The notes under the pieces are model-generated. The model was not told the DNA's origin. It ran no database searches and saw only the letters and a program-made list of their open reading frames with translations. A program made the position numbers and the translations under genes. DNA of 64,000 nucleotides from DVED01 sp963838375 (GTDB lineage Bacteria > Cyanobacteriota > Cyanobacteriia > Cyanobacteriales > Geitlerinemataceae), in NCBI GenBank assembly GCA_963838375.1, contig CAWIQY010000008.1, positions 310,001 to 374,000 on the forward strand, written 5' to 3'. Below are positions 1 through 8,492 of this stretch, piece by piece (position 1 is the first letter of the stretch; every line of letters begins with the position of its first letter).

Positions 1-1254
1 GACAAAATAGCTGTTGAATTTCTCAAGCACTTTTTTCATCATTTTAGTCAGAATAAATCTGTGGTGTTTTCCTTACGGGAAACGCGAAAAGACTTAGAAC
101 CCTTCGAGCGAGAAGGGGCAATTCCCGGTGCGCAGTGGCTTCCCGTGCTCTGTACTCGTGAATCGGCGACACCGGTAACTTGGAAGCAATTTCGGAAGAA
201 CCGGAATCCTTATATTTTACTCAGTTTAGCAGCAACGATCGTCGCAACTGGACTTTTTGTAACCCAGAAAAATTTGCACCCCATAGAACTCTCAAATCTA
301 AGCAATTGCCCCCAAAAAATTACGCCAACACGACAACGCGAAAATATCGGACAAACCCTCGCACCCAAATGTTTTGTAGATGTTGCCAATGTCCCCAAAG
401 GAACGTGGTTGCATAGCGGTAGCACCACTTGGGCTCCCATTCGAGGAACCATTAACCCAAAACTGGAAAATATTTTTCCTGACTTTAATCTGTCCTATAC
501 CGAACATCCCGATAAACCTCCCGGTTCCGGAACTGGAATTGGGATGTTATTAGACGGTCAAATTTCCTTTGCGGAGTCTTCTAGACCCCTCAATGAAGAT
601 GAATTACGACAGGCATCAATGCGAGGAATTCAACTCAAGCAAGATGCGATCGCCATCGATGCCATTGCCGTTGCTGTTCATCCCCATCTCCCCATCGACA
701 ATTTAACCTTAGCTCAACTGAAAGGAATTTATACCGGAACTATCGACAACTGGAAAAAAATCGGCGGTCCGGATTTAAAAATAGATTTATATGCTCGCTC
801 CCAAGATAGTGGAACGATGGAATTTTTTCAAACCTATGTTTTAGGGGGGAGCAAATTTAGCGATCGAGTCGTCGAGATAGACACCCCAACTCTCGCCATC
901 CGCAAACTCAGTGACGACAACAAGATCGGGGGTATTTTCTTCGCGACAGCGTCCCAACTCGTTCCCCAGTGCGGAATTAAAACACTCTCACTTCGCCGTA
1001 ACGAAACCAATTCGCCCATTTCTCCTTATCAACAACCCCTCATATCTCCCGAAAATTGTCAAAAAGATCGACATAATACCATTAACTTAGACGCCTTTCG
1101 GAATAACGAATACCCGATCGTTCGTCGGATTTTTCTCATCACTCGCCAAGATAATGGTGTAGACAAACAAGCGGGAGAAGCGTATTACACGTTGCTGTTA
1201 TCCGACGAAGGACAAACACAAATTGAAGAAGCTGGCTTCATCCCCATTCGATAA
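1..1254 (+). CDS. CHAT-domain C-terminus fused to a PstS-like substrate-binding domain (5' truncated by window edge)
   Basis: The reading frame is open to base 1, so the gene starts outside the window; the GTG at 61 is only an internal codon. Visible residues 1-70 look like the end of a CHAT (caspase-like) domain: a helix AVEFLKHFFHHFSQNKSVV, then SLRETRKDL, then a strand with WLPVLC and the TPVTW tail seen in cyanobacterial CHAT proteins. One membrane segment follows (about residues 82-97, LLSLAATIVATGLFV). The remainder (about 125-417) resembles phosphate ABC-transporter binding proteins: GSTTWAPI, the GTGIGMLLDG loop, LKGIYTGTIDNWK and the DSGTMEFF motif. The likely architecture is a cytoplasmic CHAT domain, a single membrane pass and an external ligand-binding domain, which suggests sensing rather than transport. 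No pst permease genes lie nearby. The CHAT assignment rests on a fragment and is less certain than the binding domain. Confidence 0.75.
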   Translation, partial: DKIAVEFLKHFFHHFSQNKSVVFSLRETRKDLEPFEREGAIPGAQWLPVLCTRESATPVTWKQFRKNRNPYILLSLAATIVATGLFVTQKNLHPIELSNLSNCPQKITPTRQRENIGQTLAPKCFVDVANVPKGTWLHSGSTTWAPIRGTINPKLENIFPDFNLSYTEHPDKPPGSGTGIGMLLDGQISFAESSRPLNEDELRQASMRGIQLKQDAIAIDAIAVAVHPHLPIDNLTLAQLKGIYTGTIDNWKKIGGPDLKIDLYARSQDSGTMEFFQTYVLGGSKFSDRVVEIDTPTLAIRKLSDDNKIGGIFFATASQLVPQCGIKTLSLRRNETNSPISPYQQPLISPENCQKDRHNTINLDAFRNNEYPIVRRIFLITRQDNGVDKQAGEAYYTLLLSDEGQTQIEEAGFIPIR

Positions 1255-1698
1255 ATGCACTATACTCGCACCATTCATTTCCGAGACACCGACGCCGCCG
1301 GAGTTGTTTACTTCGCCAATGTTCTTGCCATTTTCCACGAAGCCTACGAAGCCTCTTTAGCAGACAGCGGGATCGAATTACGATCGTTTTTCCGCGATCC
1401 CAACTGTGCCATTCCCATCGTTCATGCCAACGTGGATTTTTTTCGTCCGATGTTCTGCGGGGATATCGTCACGGTACATTTGCAAGCTGTAGAACTGAGT
1501 GACAGCGAATTTGAAGTCGCTTACGAAATTGTCTCCACCGATGGGGAACATCCAAAACTAGCCCAGGGTTTGACACGGCACGTCTGCATCGGAACCCTTC
1601 GCCGGAGACGACACTCTCTTCCCGAAGCCCTTCAGAAATGGTTACAAACCTTAAGAAGGAGTCCAGGAGTTCAGGAGTCCAGGAGTTCAGAAGTTTAA
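1255..1698 (+). CDS. Hotdog-fold acyl-CoA thioesterase, DHNA-CoA hydrolase type
   Basis: A 147-residue 4HBT-family protein. Its N-terminus, with FRDTDAAGVVYFANV then FHEAYEASL, is the signature of 4-hydroxybenzoyl-CoA-type thioesterases; the Asp in DTDAAG is the usual catalytic residue. In cyanobacteria the closest characterised relatives hydrolyse 1,4-dihydroxy-2-naphthoyl-CoA in phylloquinone synthesis, so that is the likely role; the exact substrate is inferred. The ATG follows directly on the TAA of the upstream gene, so the two are probably co-transcribed. The C-terminal tail (SPGVQESRSSEV) is encoded by a perfect 2 x 16-bp tandem repeat at 1657-1688 that looks like intergenic repeat DNA read into the frame, so the ancestral stop may have been a little earlier. 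Confidence 0.8.
   Translation: MHYTRTIHFRDTDAAGVVYFANVLAIFHEAYEASLADSGIELRSFFRDPNCAIPIVHANVDFFRPMFCGDIVTVHLQAVELSDSEFEVAYEIVSTDGEHPKLAQGLTRHVCIGTLRRRRHSLPEALQKWLQTLRRSPGVQESRSSEV
1657..1688 (+). repeat. Perfect tandem duplication of a 16-bp unit at the end of the thioesterase gene
   Basis: The unit AGGAGTCCAGGAGTTC occurs twice head to tail (1657-1672 and 1673-1688). It forms the last codons of the thioesterase gene. Similar tracts built from ACTCCTGTACTCC occur at about 38966-39000, which suggests a family of low-complexity intergenic repeats in this genome. Confidence 0.8.
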
Positions 1699-1820
1699 GG
1701 ATGAGTTCGGGGGCTTGTACCCTTCGTTTTTTGGTCATACTATGAAAGTCTGACAGCGTGTCAAATTGCCCGATCGGTAAGGCTCGCTTCTAGAAATTCC
1801 TACCATTACTGCCACTGTTC

Positions 1821-2390
1821 ATGAAAAAGATTGCTGTTTTAATTTTCGCCTTCACGGTCTTCCTGTGGTCTTGTGGAAGCACGACCACCAGTAGCAGCGC
1901 TGCACCTTTGTCAGACCCGATCGAAATATCCGTCAATCTCACAGATACCACCGGAGTCGGCAAAAACATCGGTTCGGTTCGGGCGGAAAATACCGAATAC
2001 GGTCTGTTGCTCGCGCCGAATTTAACGGACTTATCGGCGGGAATACACGGGTTCCACGTTCACGAAAAACCGGACTGCGGACCTGCCTCCAAAGATGGCA
2101 ATATCGTGCCGGGGTTAGCTGCAGGCGGTCATTACGATCCTGAAGGCACTGGTAAACATGAAGGACCGTATAGCAAAAACGCTCATCTTGGGGATTTACC
2201 GCCCTTAATTGTTGCCGAAGACGGCACGGCGACGCTTCCCCTGCTTGCGCCTCGGGTCAAAGTTGCCGATCTCGGCGGACGCTCTCTGACCATTCACGCC
2301 GGGGGAGATAACTACTCCGATACGCCCAAAGCATTGGGCGGCGGTGGCGCTCGGGTTGCTTGTGGCGTGATTGCTGCGAGTGCCAACTAA
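1821..2390 (+). CDS. sodC: Cu/Zn superoxide dismutase, lipoprotein
   Basis: A 189-residue protein with a lipoprotein signal peptide (hydrophobic 4-17, lipobox LWSC, lipidated Cys18). The mature part has the SodC ligands: HVH at 79/81, His104 in GGHYDP, His113 and His122 on the zinc loop, and His159 in TIHAGGDNYSD. Cys86 and the Cys in VACGVI should form the family's disulphide. It would convert superoxide to peroxide and oxygen at the cell envelope or in the periplasm. All metal ligands are present, so it should be active. Its stop overlaps the end of the convergent crr6 gene by 4 bases. Confidence 0.9.
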   Translation: MKKIAVLIFAFTVFLWSCGSTTTSSSAAPLSDPIEISVNLTDTTGVGKNIGSVRAENTEYGLLLAPNLTDLSAGIHGFHVHEKPDCGPASKDGNIVPGLAAGGHYDPEGTGKHEGPYSKNAHLGDLPPLIVAEDGTATLPLLAPRVKVADLGGRSLTIHAGGDNYSDTPKALGGGGARVACGVIAASAN

Positions 2391-2869
2391 GCCAAGCACA
2401 CCAAATCGAACAGTCCGTCTTCGAGTTCGTAGCCGAACATTTGAGCCATGGATTTAAGACGGGCTTTGCTCGGTACATCGTATTGTTGGAGCCATGGGGC
2501 GATCGTAAAAATTTTGTGCATCAGCCAGATTTCTAGCCCCTCTGGGTTATACTGTATGCCTTCGGTGCGGTGGAACTCGTGGGGCACCAACATGGCAGTA
2601 TACCGCGCCAGTTCTCCGGCTTTCCAGTCGAGCAGGATCGGCAACCACGGATAGCAAGCATCGAGACGAATAAACCACAATCGCACTTCAGGAATTTCTG
2701 ACAATTCCCGTGGATCTTCTGGGGCGAGAGGATAGTCGATTTTAAATTGCAGCGATTGCTCGTAATTGGCAATTTCTCGCTTTTGGAGAATGGGTTCGAC
2801 CAGATCGATCGCGCTGGAGAGATCCAGCGATTGCAAGCAGTTTGCATCTAAAAAGAGAGTCCGAGTCAT
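2387..2869 (-). CDS. crr6: CRR6-family NdhI maturation factor (DUF1817)
   Basis: A 160-residue soluble protein of the CRR6 / DUF1817 family, with conserved stretches PEDPRELSEIPEVRLWFIRL, LLDWKAGELARYTAMLVPHEF and EGIQYNPEGLEIWLMHKIF. In Arabidopsis CRR6 is needed to assemble the NdhI subunit into the photosynthetic NDH-1 (NDH) complex, and cyanobacterial homologues are thought to do the same. It has no membrane segments or signal peptide. It is transcribed alone, convergent with sodC. A second NDH-1 gene, ndhS, lies 7 kb away. Confidence 0.85.
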   Translation of the reverse strand: MTRTLFLDANCLQSLDLSSAIDLVEPILQKREIANYEQSLQFKIDYPLAPEDPRELSEIPEVRLWFIRLDACYPWLPILLDWKAGELARYTAMLVPHEFHRTEGIQYNPEGLEIWLMHKIFTIAPWLQQYDVPSKARLKSMAQMFGYELEDGLFDLVCLA

Positions 2870-3088
2870 TCGCGCTGAAAATTCCTACGATAGAATGGGA
2901 ATAAGGAGTGTGCTAGTCTTTAACCAATTCGGAATTGAGAGATCGAGCAGACAGCCTTCGCTCAGGAGCTTTCGATCGACGCGCTAGGTTGACAACAGTG
3001 CCGATTCTATAGATGATTGGCTCACTGCCATCACCCATAACTCCTAATAAAAAGTCAGTCACGTTAAAATCAATTCTTTCAGAAACTC

Positions 3089-3640
3089 ATGAAGCATGAG
3101 GCAGTTGTCGTGAAACCCATACAATCTTTAGAAGATGCCATCGAGAAGTGTCAAGCTCTAGGAATGAGAGTGAGCCGTCAGCGTCGCTTTATTTTAGAGC
3201 TATTGTGGCAGACGGAAGAACACATGACGGCGCGGGAAATTTACGATCGTCTCAACCGCGAAGGCAAAGACATCGGACACACCTCAGTTTATCAGAATCT
3301 CGAAGCCCTATCGAGTCAAAGCATCATCGAGTCGATCGATCGATCTGAAGGTCGGTTATATGGCAATATCAGCGATCCCCACAGCCATATTAATTGTCTC
3401 GATACTCAGCAAATTGTTGACGTTTACGTCGAACTCCCCAAGGATTTGCTGGCGGAAATTGAAGCGAAAACCGGCGTTCGGATTACCGATTACCGCATCG
3501 ACTTTTACGGCTATCGTCAAGAGAATGCCACTGTTGATGGAAAAGTTGATGGAAAAGTTGAGGGAAATGAAACCCAGGACGATCGCTATCTAGAGAAGTC
3601 TTCCTCGGAAAACGTCACCGTCGTCAGTCCTACCCTGTAG
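3089..3640 (+). CDS. Fur-family transcriptional regulator (PerR/FurC-like)
   Basis: A 183-residue Fur-family protein. An N-terminal winged helix (about 20-90; RVSRQRRFILELLW, MTAREIYDRLN, DIGHTSVYQNLEALS) is followed by a dimerisation and metal-binding domain (RLYGNISDPHSHINCLD). It has no CxxC pairs for a structural zinc, as in the PerR-like cyanobacterial cluster resembling Anabaena FurC, so a peroxide-responsive role is likely but inferred. The last 35 residues are a poorly conserved tail that includes a duplicated DGKVDGKVEG motif coded by a short DNA repeat (3536-3562). It appears monocistronic. The ATG at 3089 gives the usual family length; a GTG at 3110 is possible. Confidence 0.85.
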   Translation: MKHEAVVVKPIQSLEDAIEKCQALGMRVSRQRRFILELLWQTEEHMTAREIYDRLNREGKDIGHTSVYQNLEALSSQSIIESIDRSEGRLYGNISDPHSHINCLDTQQIVDVYVELPKDLLAEIEAKTGVRITDYRIDFYGYRQENATVDGKVDGKVEGNETQDDRYLEKSSSENVTVVSPTL

Positions 3641-3800
3641 AGCTCGAAAACGATCGCCCCAACGAGAGAATCGAGATGTGCTACCGATCGATCGACTCCC
3701 TCATTGAGTGCGAGACTATTATATCGCATTTTTGTACGGTAATCAATGACCGGACGCGAATTTGGTAAGCTAATACCACTTCTCTAATGACAATGCCATC

Positions 3801-4685
3801 GTGACTGCCACCAAACTCCGCTTCCTGAAGTTGCCCCGTTCCGGCAGCCGTGCCAGCCTTTCTATGCAGATGATGTGGGTTGGACTCGGCATGACCCTAT
3901 TTTTTGCGACTTTGGCGTTACTCGCCCCTATTTTCCAAGCCTGGGGTTGGCTACAGAGTCCTACGGAATTACTCAGCAATCCCATTCACTCACCCCCTTC
4001 CTGGAGTCATTGGTTCGGGACGACGCGCCAAGGTTATGACGTGTTTTCGCGTACCTTGTACGGGACTCAGGCGGCGCTGAAAGTGGTGTGTTTGGCGACG
4101 GCGTTGAGTTTGGTTGTCGGCGTTCCCTTGGGGTTGGTGAGTGGGTATTTGGGCGGCAAACTCGATCGGGTTCTCATTTTTCTGATGGACACCCTTTATA
4201 CTTTGCCGGGATTGTTGCTGTCGCTGACTTTAGCATTTGTGGTGGGTAGAGGCATTTTTAATGCAGCCGTTGCCCTCAGCATCGCTTACGTTCCGCAATA
4301 CTACCGCGTCGTTCGCAACCACACCATCAGCGTCAAAACCGAGTTATTCATCGAAGCGGCGCAAGCGATGGGGGCATCCACTTGGCGGGTTTTGTCTCGG
4401 TATCTCTTCCTCAACGTGATTCAAAGCGTGCCGGTGTTGTTTACCCTCAACGCGGCGGATGCCATTTTGATTTTAGGGGGGTTGGGTTTTTTGGGGTTGG
4501 GATTGCCGGAACAAACGCCGGAATGGGGAAACGATTTGCGACAAGCGTTGGAAGCATTGCCGACGGGAATTTGGTGGACGGCATTTTTTCCGGGCATGAC
4601 AATGACGTTGATGGTGGTGGGATTGTCGTTGTTGGGTGAGGGGTTAAATGAGTTTGTCAATCCCAAACTTCGCCAGCGGCGATAA
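3801..4685 (+). CDS. ABC transporter permease, OppC/DppC type
   Basis: A 294-residue inner-membrane permease of the peptide/nickel (BPD_transp_1) family. It has an N-terminal transmembrane helix, then the WFGTTRQGYDVFSRTLYGTQ stretch typical of DppC/OppC proteins, and about five more helices. The coupling EAA loop reads FIEAAQAMGASTWRVLSRYLFL. Start GTG at 3801. No partner permease, ATPase or binding protein is adjacent, which is common for dispersed cyanobacterial oligopeptide-type systems, so the substrate cannot be stated. Confidence 0.85.
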   Translation: MTATKLRFLKLPRSGSRASLSMQMMWVGLGMTLFFATLALLAPIFQAWGWLQSPTELLSNPIHSPPSWSHWFGTTRQGYDVFSRTLYGTQAALKVVCLATALSLVVGVPLGLVSGYLGGKLDRVLIFLMDTLYTLPGLLLSLTLAFVVGRGIFNAAVALSIAYVPQYYRVVRNHTISVKTELFIEAAQAMGASTWRVLSRYLFLNVIQSVPVLFTLNAADAILILGGLGFLGLGLPEQTPEWGNDLRQALEALPTGIWWTAFFPGMTMTLMVVGLSLLGEGLNEFVNPKLRQRR

Positions 4686-4752
4686 GTTCAAAGGCTTGCT
4701 GATAGCTGAATGCTTACAGTGATTCTAACCACAACTCTACAAATCAATGATT

Positions 4753-5865
4753 TTAAGACCTAAAAGTCGATCGAGCTAAAGGTAAGGAAAACTGAAATGT
4801 ACTCCCTCGATCGATTTTACTTTCAACTTCGATGCTTCCCTCTTGTAGTTCCACTAGACGGCGAGTAATTGCTAAGCCGATTCCCGTTCCTCCTAGATGT
4901 CGAGAGCGAGATCGATCGGCACGCCAAAATCGCTCGAAGACATGGGGTAAATCTTCTGGTGAAATGCCAACTCCCGTATCCATAACGGCAATCCAAAGGT
5001 AATTGGAATTCGTCCACACTTTTACAGTAATGGAGCCTTTGTCTGTATAACGGATGGCATTTCCTAGTAAATTGATTAAGATTTGTTCAGTCCGATCGCG
5101 ATCGGCAATCGCCAGCGGTATATTCTGAGGACAATCTAACCGTAAACTAGGTCCATCGTCGAGAAGTTGCTCGCTCAAGCGTTCGACAAGTGACTCTAAA
5201 AGTGGACGAATATCTAAGGGTTGTAAATCTATTTTTAGATACCCAGCTTCTGCCTTCGAGAGTTCTTGTAAATCGTTGACAAGACGTTCTAATCGACGAG
5301 TTTCTCGTACCAGTTTTTGATACACTTCTGGAGAGGGACTAATTTGTCCTTCTGCAATTTCTTCTAAATATCCACGAACCACTGTCAAAGGGGTTCGTAA
5401 TTCGTGGGTCAAATCGCTAATGAGTTCCAGTCGTCGCTGTTCGTTTCCCTCAATACTATCTGCCATGCGATTAAAACTCGCGCTTAATCGAGCGAGTTCT
5501 GGAATTTCGCTATTCGACATTCGTTCTTGCAAATCTCCAGCCGCAAACTTCTGGGTAATTTGCTCCATTTGCGTCAGCGGTTGCGTAATTCGCCGCGCTA
5601 CCCAATAGCTCAAACCACCTGCCGCACCCGCACCCACAATCACCGACCAAAATGTGCTGCGGTTCCAAGTTTGCTCGAAGCCTCGAATTAAGTAAGTTCG
5701 CACAGAACGGACATTAAAAAATAGCGCTTGTTCCATTTCTTCGAGTTGCAGGACAAAAAAGCGCGGAGAGTAGACCTTACTAATTACAATAAAACTAGCA
5801 AGTCCCACTCCCATGACAAATAAATGAGAGAATAAAAGACGCGATCGTAAATTGAGTTTTGGCAC
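4753..5865 (-). CDS. Sensor histidine kinase (HAMP, HisKA, HATPase)
   Basis: A 370-residue membrane kinase. Two transmembrane segments (about 11-29 and 73-90) flank a short 40-residue periplasmic loop. HAMP follows (91-143), then HisKA with the phosphoacceptor His154 in DLTHELRTP, and a HATPase domain with N box NLLGNAIRY, G1 DTGVGIS and G2 GGTGIGLAI. It starts with GTG 24 bases after the response-regulator gene, so the two are co-transcribed and surely cognate. The very small external loop suggests sensing within or near the membrane. The signal is unknown; overall layout resembles BaeS-like kinases. Confidence 0.9.
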   Translation of the reverse strand: MPKLNLRSRLLFSHLFVMGVGLASFIVISKVYSPRFFVLQLEEMEQALFFNVRSVRTYLIRGFEQTWNRSTFWSVIVGAGAAGGLSYWVARRITQPLTQMEQITQKFAAGDLQERMSNSEIPELARLSASFNRMADSIEGNEQRRLELISDLTHELRTPLTVVRGYLEEIAEGQISPSPEVYQKLVRETRRLERLVNDLQELSKAEAGYLKIDLQPLDIRPLLESLVERLSEQLLDDGPSLRLDCPQNIPLAIADRDRTEQILINLLGNAIRYTDKGSITVKVWTNSNYLWIAVMDTGVGISPEDLPHVFERFWRADRSRSRHLGGTGIGLAITRRLVELQEGSIEVESKIDRGSTFQFSLPLARSTFRS

Positions 5866-5889
5866 GAAAGGGTTATTCGTTCTTTATGA

Positions 5890-6615
5890 TTAGTTATTGT
5901 TAATATGATGTTCGATCGAATCTTCAAACTTATATCCCACACCGACCATTGTTTTAATAAATGTTGGATGTGCGGGGTCGGGTTCAACTTTTTTCCGCAA
6001 TCGAGCCACATGGGTATCCACAACCCTTTCGTCTCCAAAAAAGTCCTCTCCCCACAGATTGTCGATCAATTGAGTTCGGTTCCAAACTCGACCGGGATAG
6101 CTCATTAAGGTGGCGAGCAAACTAAATTCAAGAGCCGTTAAATCCAAGGTTTCCGATTCTTGAGCATTCAGATGTCGATAAGCGGTATGTCGATCTAAAT
6201 CGATCGTAAAATGTGGGGTTCGGTAGACTTGTTCTTGTCCGCCTTGTCGCAAACTTCGTCGCAACAAAGCTCGCACTCGAGCCACTAATTCTCTCGGACT
6301 AAAAGGTTTGACCATGTAGTCATCCGCACCCGTGGATAAACCAATCACCCGATCGATTTCTTCCCCTTTCGCTGTTAACATTAAAATGTAAGGATCTTTG
6401 GCTCCTGGTTTTTGTCGAATGCGAGCACAAACTTCCAACCCATCTAACCCCGGAATCATGAGATCGAGAATGAGTAAATCGGGTTGGTGTTGGTGAAAAA
6501 CTTCGATCGCGCTGAAACCATCCCGCGCCACCCAACATTCAAATCCCTCGCGTTCCAGGGTTTGTTGGATGAGTCCAGAAATTTCGATATCGTCTTCAAC
6601 AATGAGAATTTTCAT
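5890..6615 (-). CDS. OmpR/PhoB-family response regulator
   Basis: A 241-residue regulator with a receiver domain (1-118; acidic pocket Asp8/Asp9, phosphoacceptor Asp51 in LLILDLMIPGLDG, conserved Lys in MVKPF) and a C-terminal winged-helix DNA-binding domain (about 135-232; ALEFSLLATLMSYPGRVWNR, ERVVDTHVARLRKKVE). It is the first gene of a two-gene operon with the histidine kinase. Its targets cannot be read from the sequence. Confidence 0.9.
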   Translation of the reverse strand: MKILIVEDDIEISGLIQQTLEREGFECWVARDGFSAIEVFHQHQPDLLILDLMIPGLDGLEVCARIRQKPGAKDPYILMLTAKGEEIDRVIGLSTGADDYMVKPFSPRELVARVRALLRRSLRQGGQEQVYRTPHFTIDLDRHTAYRHLNAQESETLDLTALEFSLLATLMSYPGRVWNRTQLIDNLWGEDFFGDERVVDTHVARLRKKVEPDPAHPTFIKTMVGVGYKFEDSIEHHINNN

Positions 6616-6642
6616 CGAACATTTTCATCAAAAATTTCCAGG

Positions 6643-7044
6643 TTATTCAGAACGATCGATGACGGCAATACAGTCAATTTCTACCAGTACATCTTTAGGT
6701 AGTCGTGCCACTTCTACACAAGCACGAGCCGGAGCTGTTGCGTCATCAAAATATTGAGCATACACGGCATTCACCGCCGCAAAATCATTCATATCTTTTA
6801 AGAAAACGGTTGTTTTCACGACATCGCTAAATGTCGCTCCAGCCGCTTTCAAAATGGCAGCTAAGTTTGACATTACCTGTTCGGTTTGTTTGGCAACATC
6901 ATCGGTATGAACGAGTTGGTTCGTTTGCGGATCGATCGAAATTTGTCCAGCCACGAAGAGAGTTTCTCCAGAAGCTGCGATCGCTTGGTTATACGGACCT
7001 ACGGGTGCAGGAGCATTTTCAGTTTGAATTACTTTATGAGTCAT
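6643..7044 (-). CDS. ridA: RidA family enamine/imine deaminase
   Basis: A 133-residue YjgF/YER057c/UK114-type protein. It contains APAPVGPYNQAI, LFVAGQISIDP, the central KTTVFLKDMNDFAAVN and the C-terminal PARACVEVARLPKDVLVEID with the active-site Arg. RidA trimers hydrolyse reactive 2-aminoacrylate and related imines released by PLP enzymes. The ATG at 7044 is chosen over a TTG one codon upstream because a GGAG ribosome-binding site sits 6 bases before it. The gene lies 27 bases upstream of the response-regulator gene on the opposite side of its start and is probably independent. Confidence 0.9.
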   Translation of the reverse strand: MTHKVIQTENAPAPVGPYNQAIAASGETLFVAGQISIDPQTNQLVHTDDVAKQTEQVMSNLAAILKAAGATFSDVVKTTVFLKDMNDFAAVNAVYAQYFDDATAPARACVEVARLPKDVLVEIDCIAVIDRSE

Positions 7045-7058
7045 CAAAATCTCCTAAT

Positions 7059-7865
7059 TTAATTTGCTTTGGGGGTATGCCGTTTACCATCTGGCATAAT
7101 CGCCAGATTTAGGTTTGTGTTTTTCACGCTGACTCCATACATATTAGCATTTGTCAGATCGGCTCTTTGTAAGTTGGCTCCATCGAGTTTAGCTCGAATT
7201 AAGTTAGCTCTAGTTAAAACCGCACCTTCTAAATTTGCACTTTTAAGACAGGTGCGTAATAAATTGCATTCTTCTAAATTTGCACCTTTTAAATTGACTT
7301 CTGTTAAGTCTAAAAATGATAGATCGATCCCAGACAAATCAACTTGCGACATTTGAACGTTCTTGAGATAAGCTTCTTTAAGCTTAGCTCCTTTGAACTT
7401 GGCTCCGGTAAATTGTGCACCAGATAAATTTGCACCTGTAAAGTTTGCAGAACTCAGATTTGCATTATTTAGCTCGCTATTCGTTAATATCGATCGACTA
7501 AAGTTCGTAGAGCTTAAGTCTGTAAAGCTGAGATTTGCATTTTCAAGGCTCGCTTGACTCAGATCGGCATTGATAAGTTTAGAATCTCTTAAGTCTGCAT
7601 AGTTAAGAATAGACCGATTCAACTTTAAGGATTGTCCTTCTATTTTGCTCAAATTAGTCTGAACGAGCAAAGCACTCTGCAATTTTGCTCCATACAGATT
7701 TGCTCCAGTTAAGTTGGCTTCACTGAGATCGGCTCCGGTTAAGTCCGCATCAACTAAACTAATGCCACTAAGATCGACTCCTTTTAAGTTCGCCCCTCTA
7801 AGATCGATCTTGTTAAAAATGCTTTTCCCCTCTGCATATTCCGCGAGAAATTCTTCAACTGTCAT
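7059..7865 (-). CDS. Pentapeptide-repeat protein
   Basis: A 268-residue protein made almost entirely of about 45 tandem A(D/N)LXX pentapeptides after a short N-terminal cap (MTVEEFLAEYAEGKSIFNKI). Such repeats form a right-handed quadrilateral beta-helix. There is no signal peptide or membrane anchor, so it should be cytosolic. Pentapeptide proteins are very abundant in cyanobacteria and mostly of unknown function; nothing here indicates a gyrase-protecting (Qnr-like) role. Confidence 0.9.
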   Translation of the reverse strand: MTVEEFLAEYAEGKSIFNKIDLRGANLKGVDLSGISLVDADLTGADLSEANLTGANLYGAKLQSALLVQTNLSKIEGQSLKLNRSILNYADLRDSKLINADLSQASLENANLSFTDLSSTNFSRSILTNSELNNANLSSANFTGANLSGAQFTGAKFKGAKLKEAYLKNVQMSQVDLSGIDLSFLDLTEVNLKGANLEECNLLRTCLKSANLEGAVLTRANLIRAKLDGANLQRADLTNANMYGVSVKNTNLNLAIMPDGKRHTPKAN

Positions 7866-7895
7866 AATCGACTTCCTAATGAGTATTTACAGTCA

Positions 7896-8327
7896 CTAAC
7901 CCAATCTCGGACGAATACCATAGTTTCGATAGTGGAGATAATCCCGCAAAATCCGATCGTGATCGAAACACAAATTCGTGGGAATTTCCCAAGGCTCGAA
8001 AAGAGCTAGCTTTTTCGCATCATCTCCGGCGTGGGGTTCTCCTGTGGCAGTGGCGATAAACACCACGCTGAGGGTATGCTGGCGCGGATCGCGTTGGGGG
8101 TCGGAGTAAGTCAGCATTTGTTCCACCAACTCCACAGATAACCCCGTTTCCTCCAGCGCCTCTCGCACGGCAGCGGTTTCTACCGACTCGCCAACATCAA
8201 CGAATCCGCCCGGAATTGCCCAGCCATAGGGCGGATTAAGCCGTTCCACCAGAACGATCGGTCTGTGGGGACGATCGACCATTTCAATAATGATATCGGC
8301 AGTGGGGGCAGGATTACGATAGGTCAT
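7896..8327 (-). CDS. Nudix hydrolase
   Basis: A 143-residue single-domain Nudix protein. The Nudix box begins at GGFVDVGESVE and ends in REALEETG, with all catalytic Glu residues present. A nearby NPPYGWAIPGG segment and the C-terminal FDHDRILRDYL are seen in cyanobacterial ADP-ribose-pyrophosphatase-like or 8-oxo-dGTPase-like Nudix enzymes. The substrate is not predictable from this alone. It is on the same strand as the pentapeptide gene 30 bases downstream and may be co-transcribed with it. Confidence 0.9.
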   Translation of the reverse strand: MTYRNPAPTADIIIEMVDRPHRPIVLVERLNPPYGWAIPGGFVDVGESVETAAVREALEETGLSVELVEQMLTYSDPQRDPRQHTLSVVFIATATGEPHAGDDAKKLALFEPWEIPTNLCFDHDRILRDYLHYRNYGIRPRLG

Positions 8328-8455
8328 CAGGGGTTGAGATTTGACTCCGGTAGGAGCGTGCCAAAATCTACCTTATCGGATTTTGCAGCACGAGAGTACA
8401 CAGTGCCGCCCCTGGAGTCCGATCCGATCGATACTGCCGACAAATTTTAAGAAAG

Positions 8456-8486
8456 TTTACAAAAATTTGTAAAACTAGATTAAAAT
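8456..8486 (+). promoter_or_regulatory. Candidate promoter for the 8.5-kb structured RNA
   Basis: A TTTACA (8456-8461) and a TAAAAT (8481-8486) are separated by 19 bases, a plausible sigma-70 pair. The expected start, near 8493, falls just before the 5' arm of the closing stem of the RNA candidate below. Confidence 0.35.
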
Positions 8487-8492
8487 ACGATC

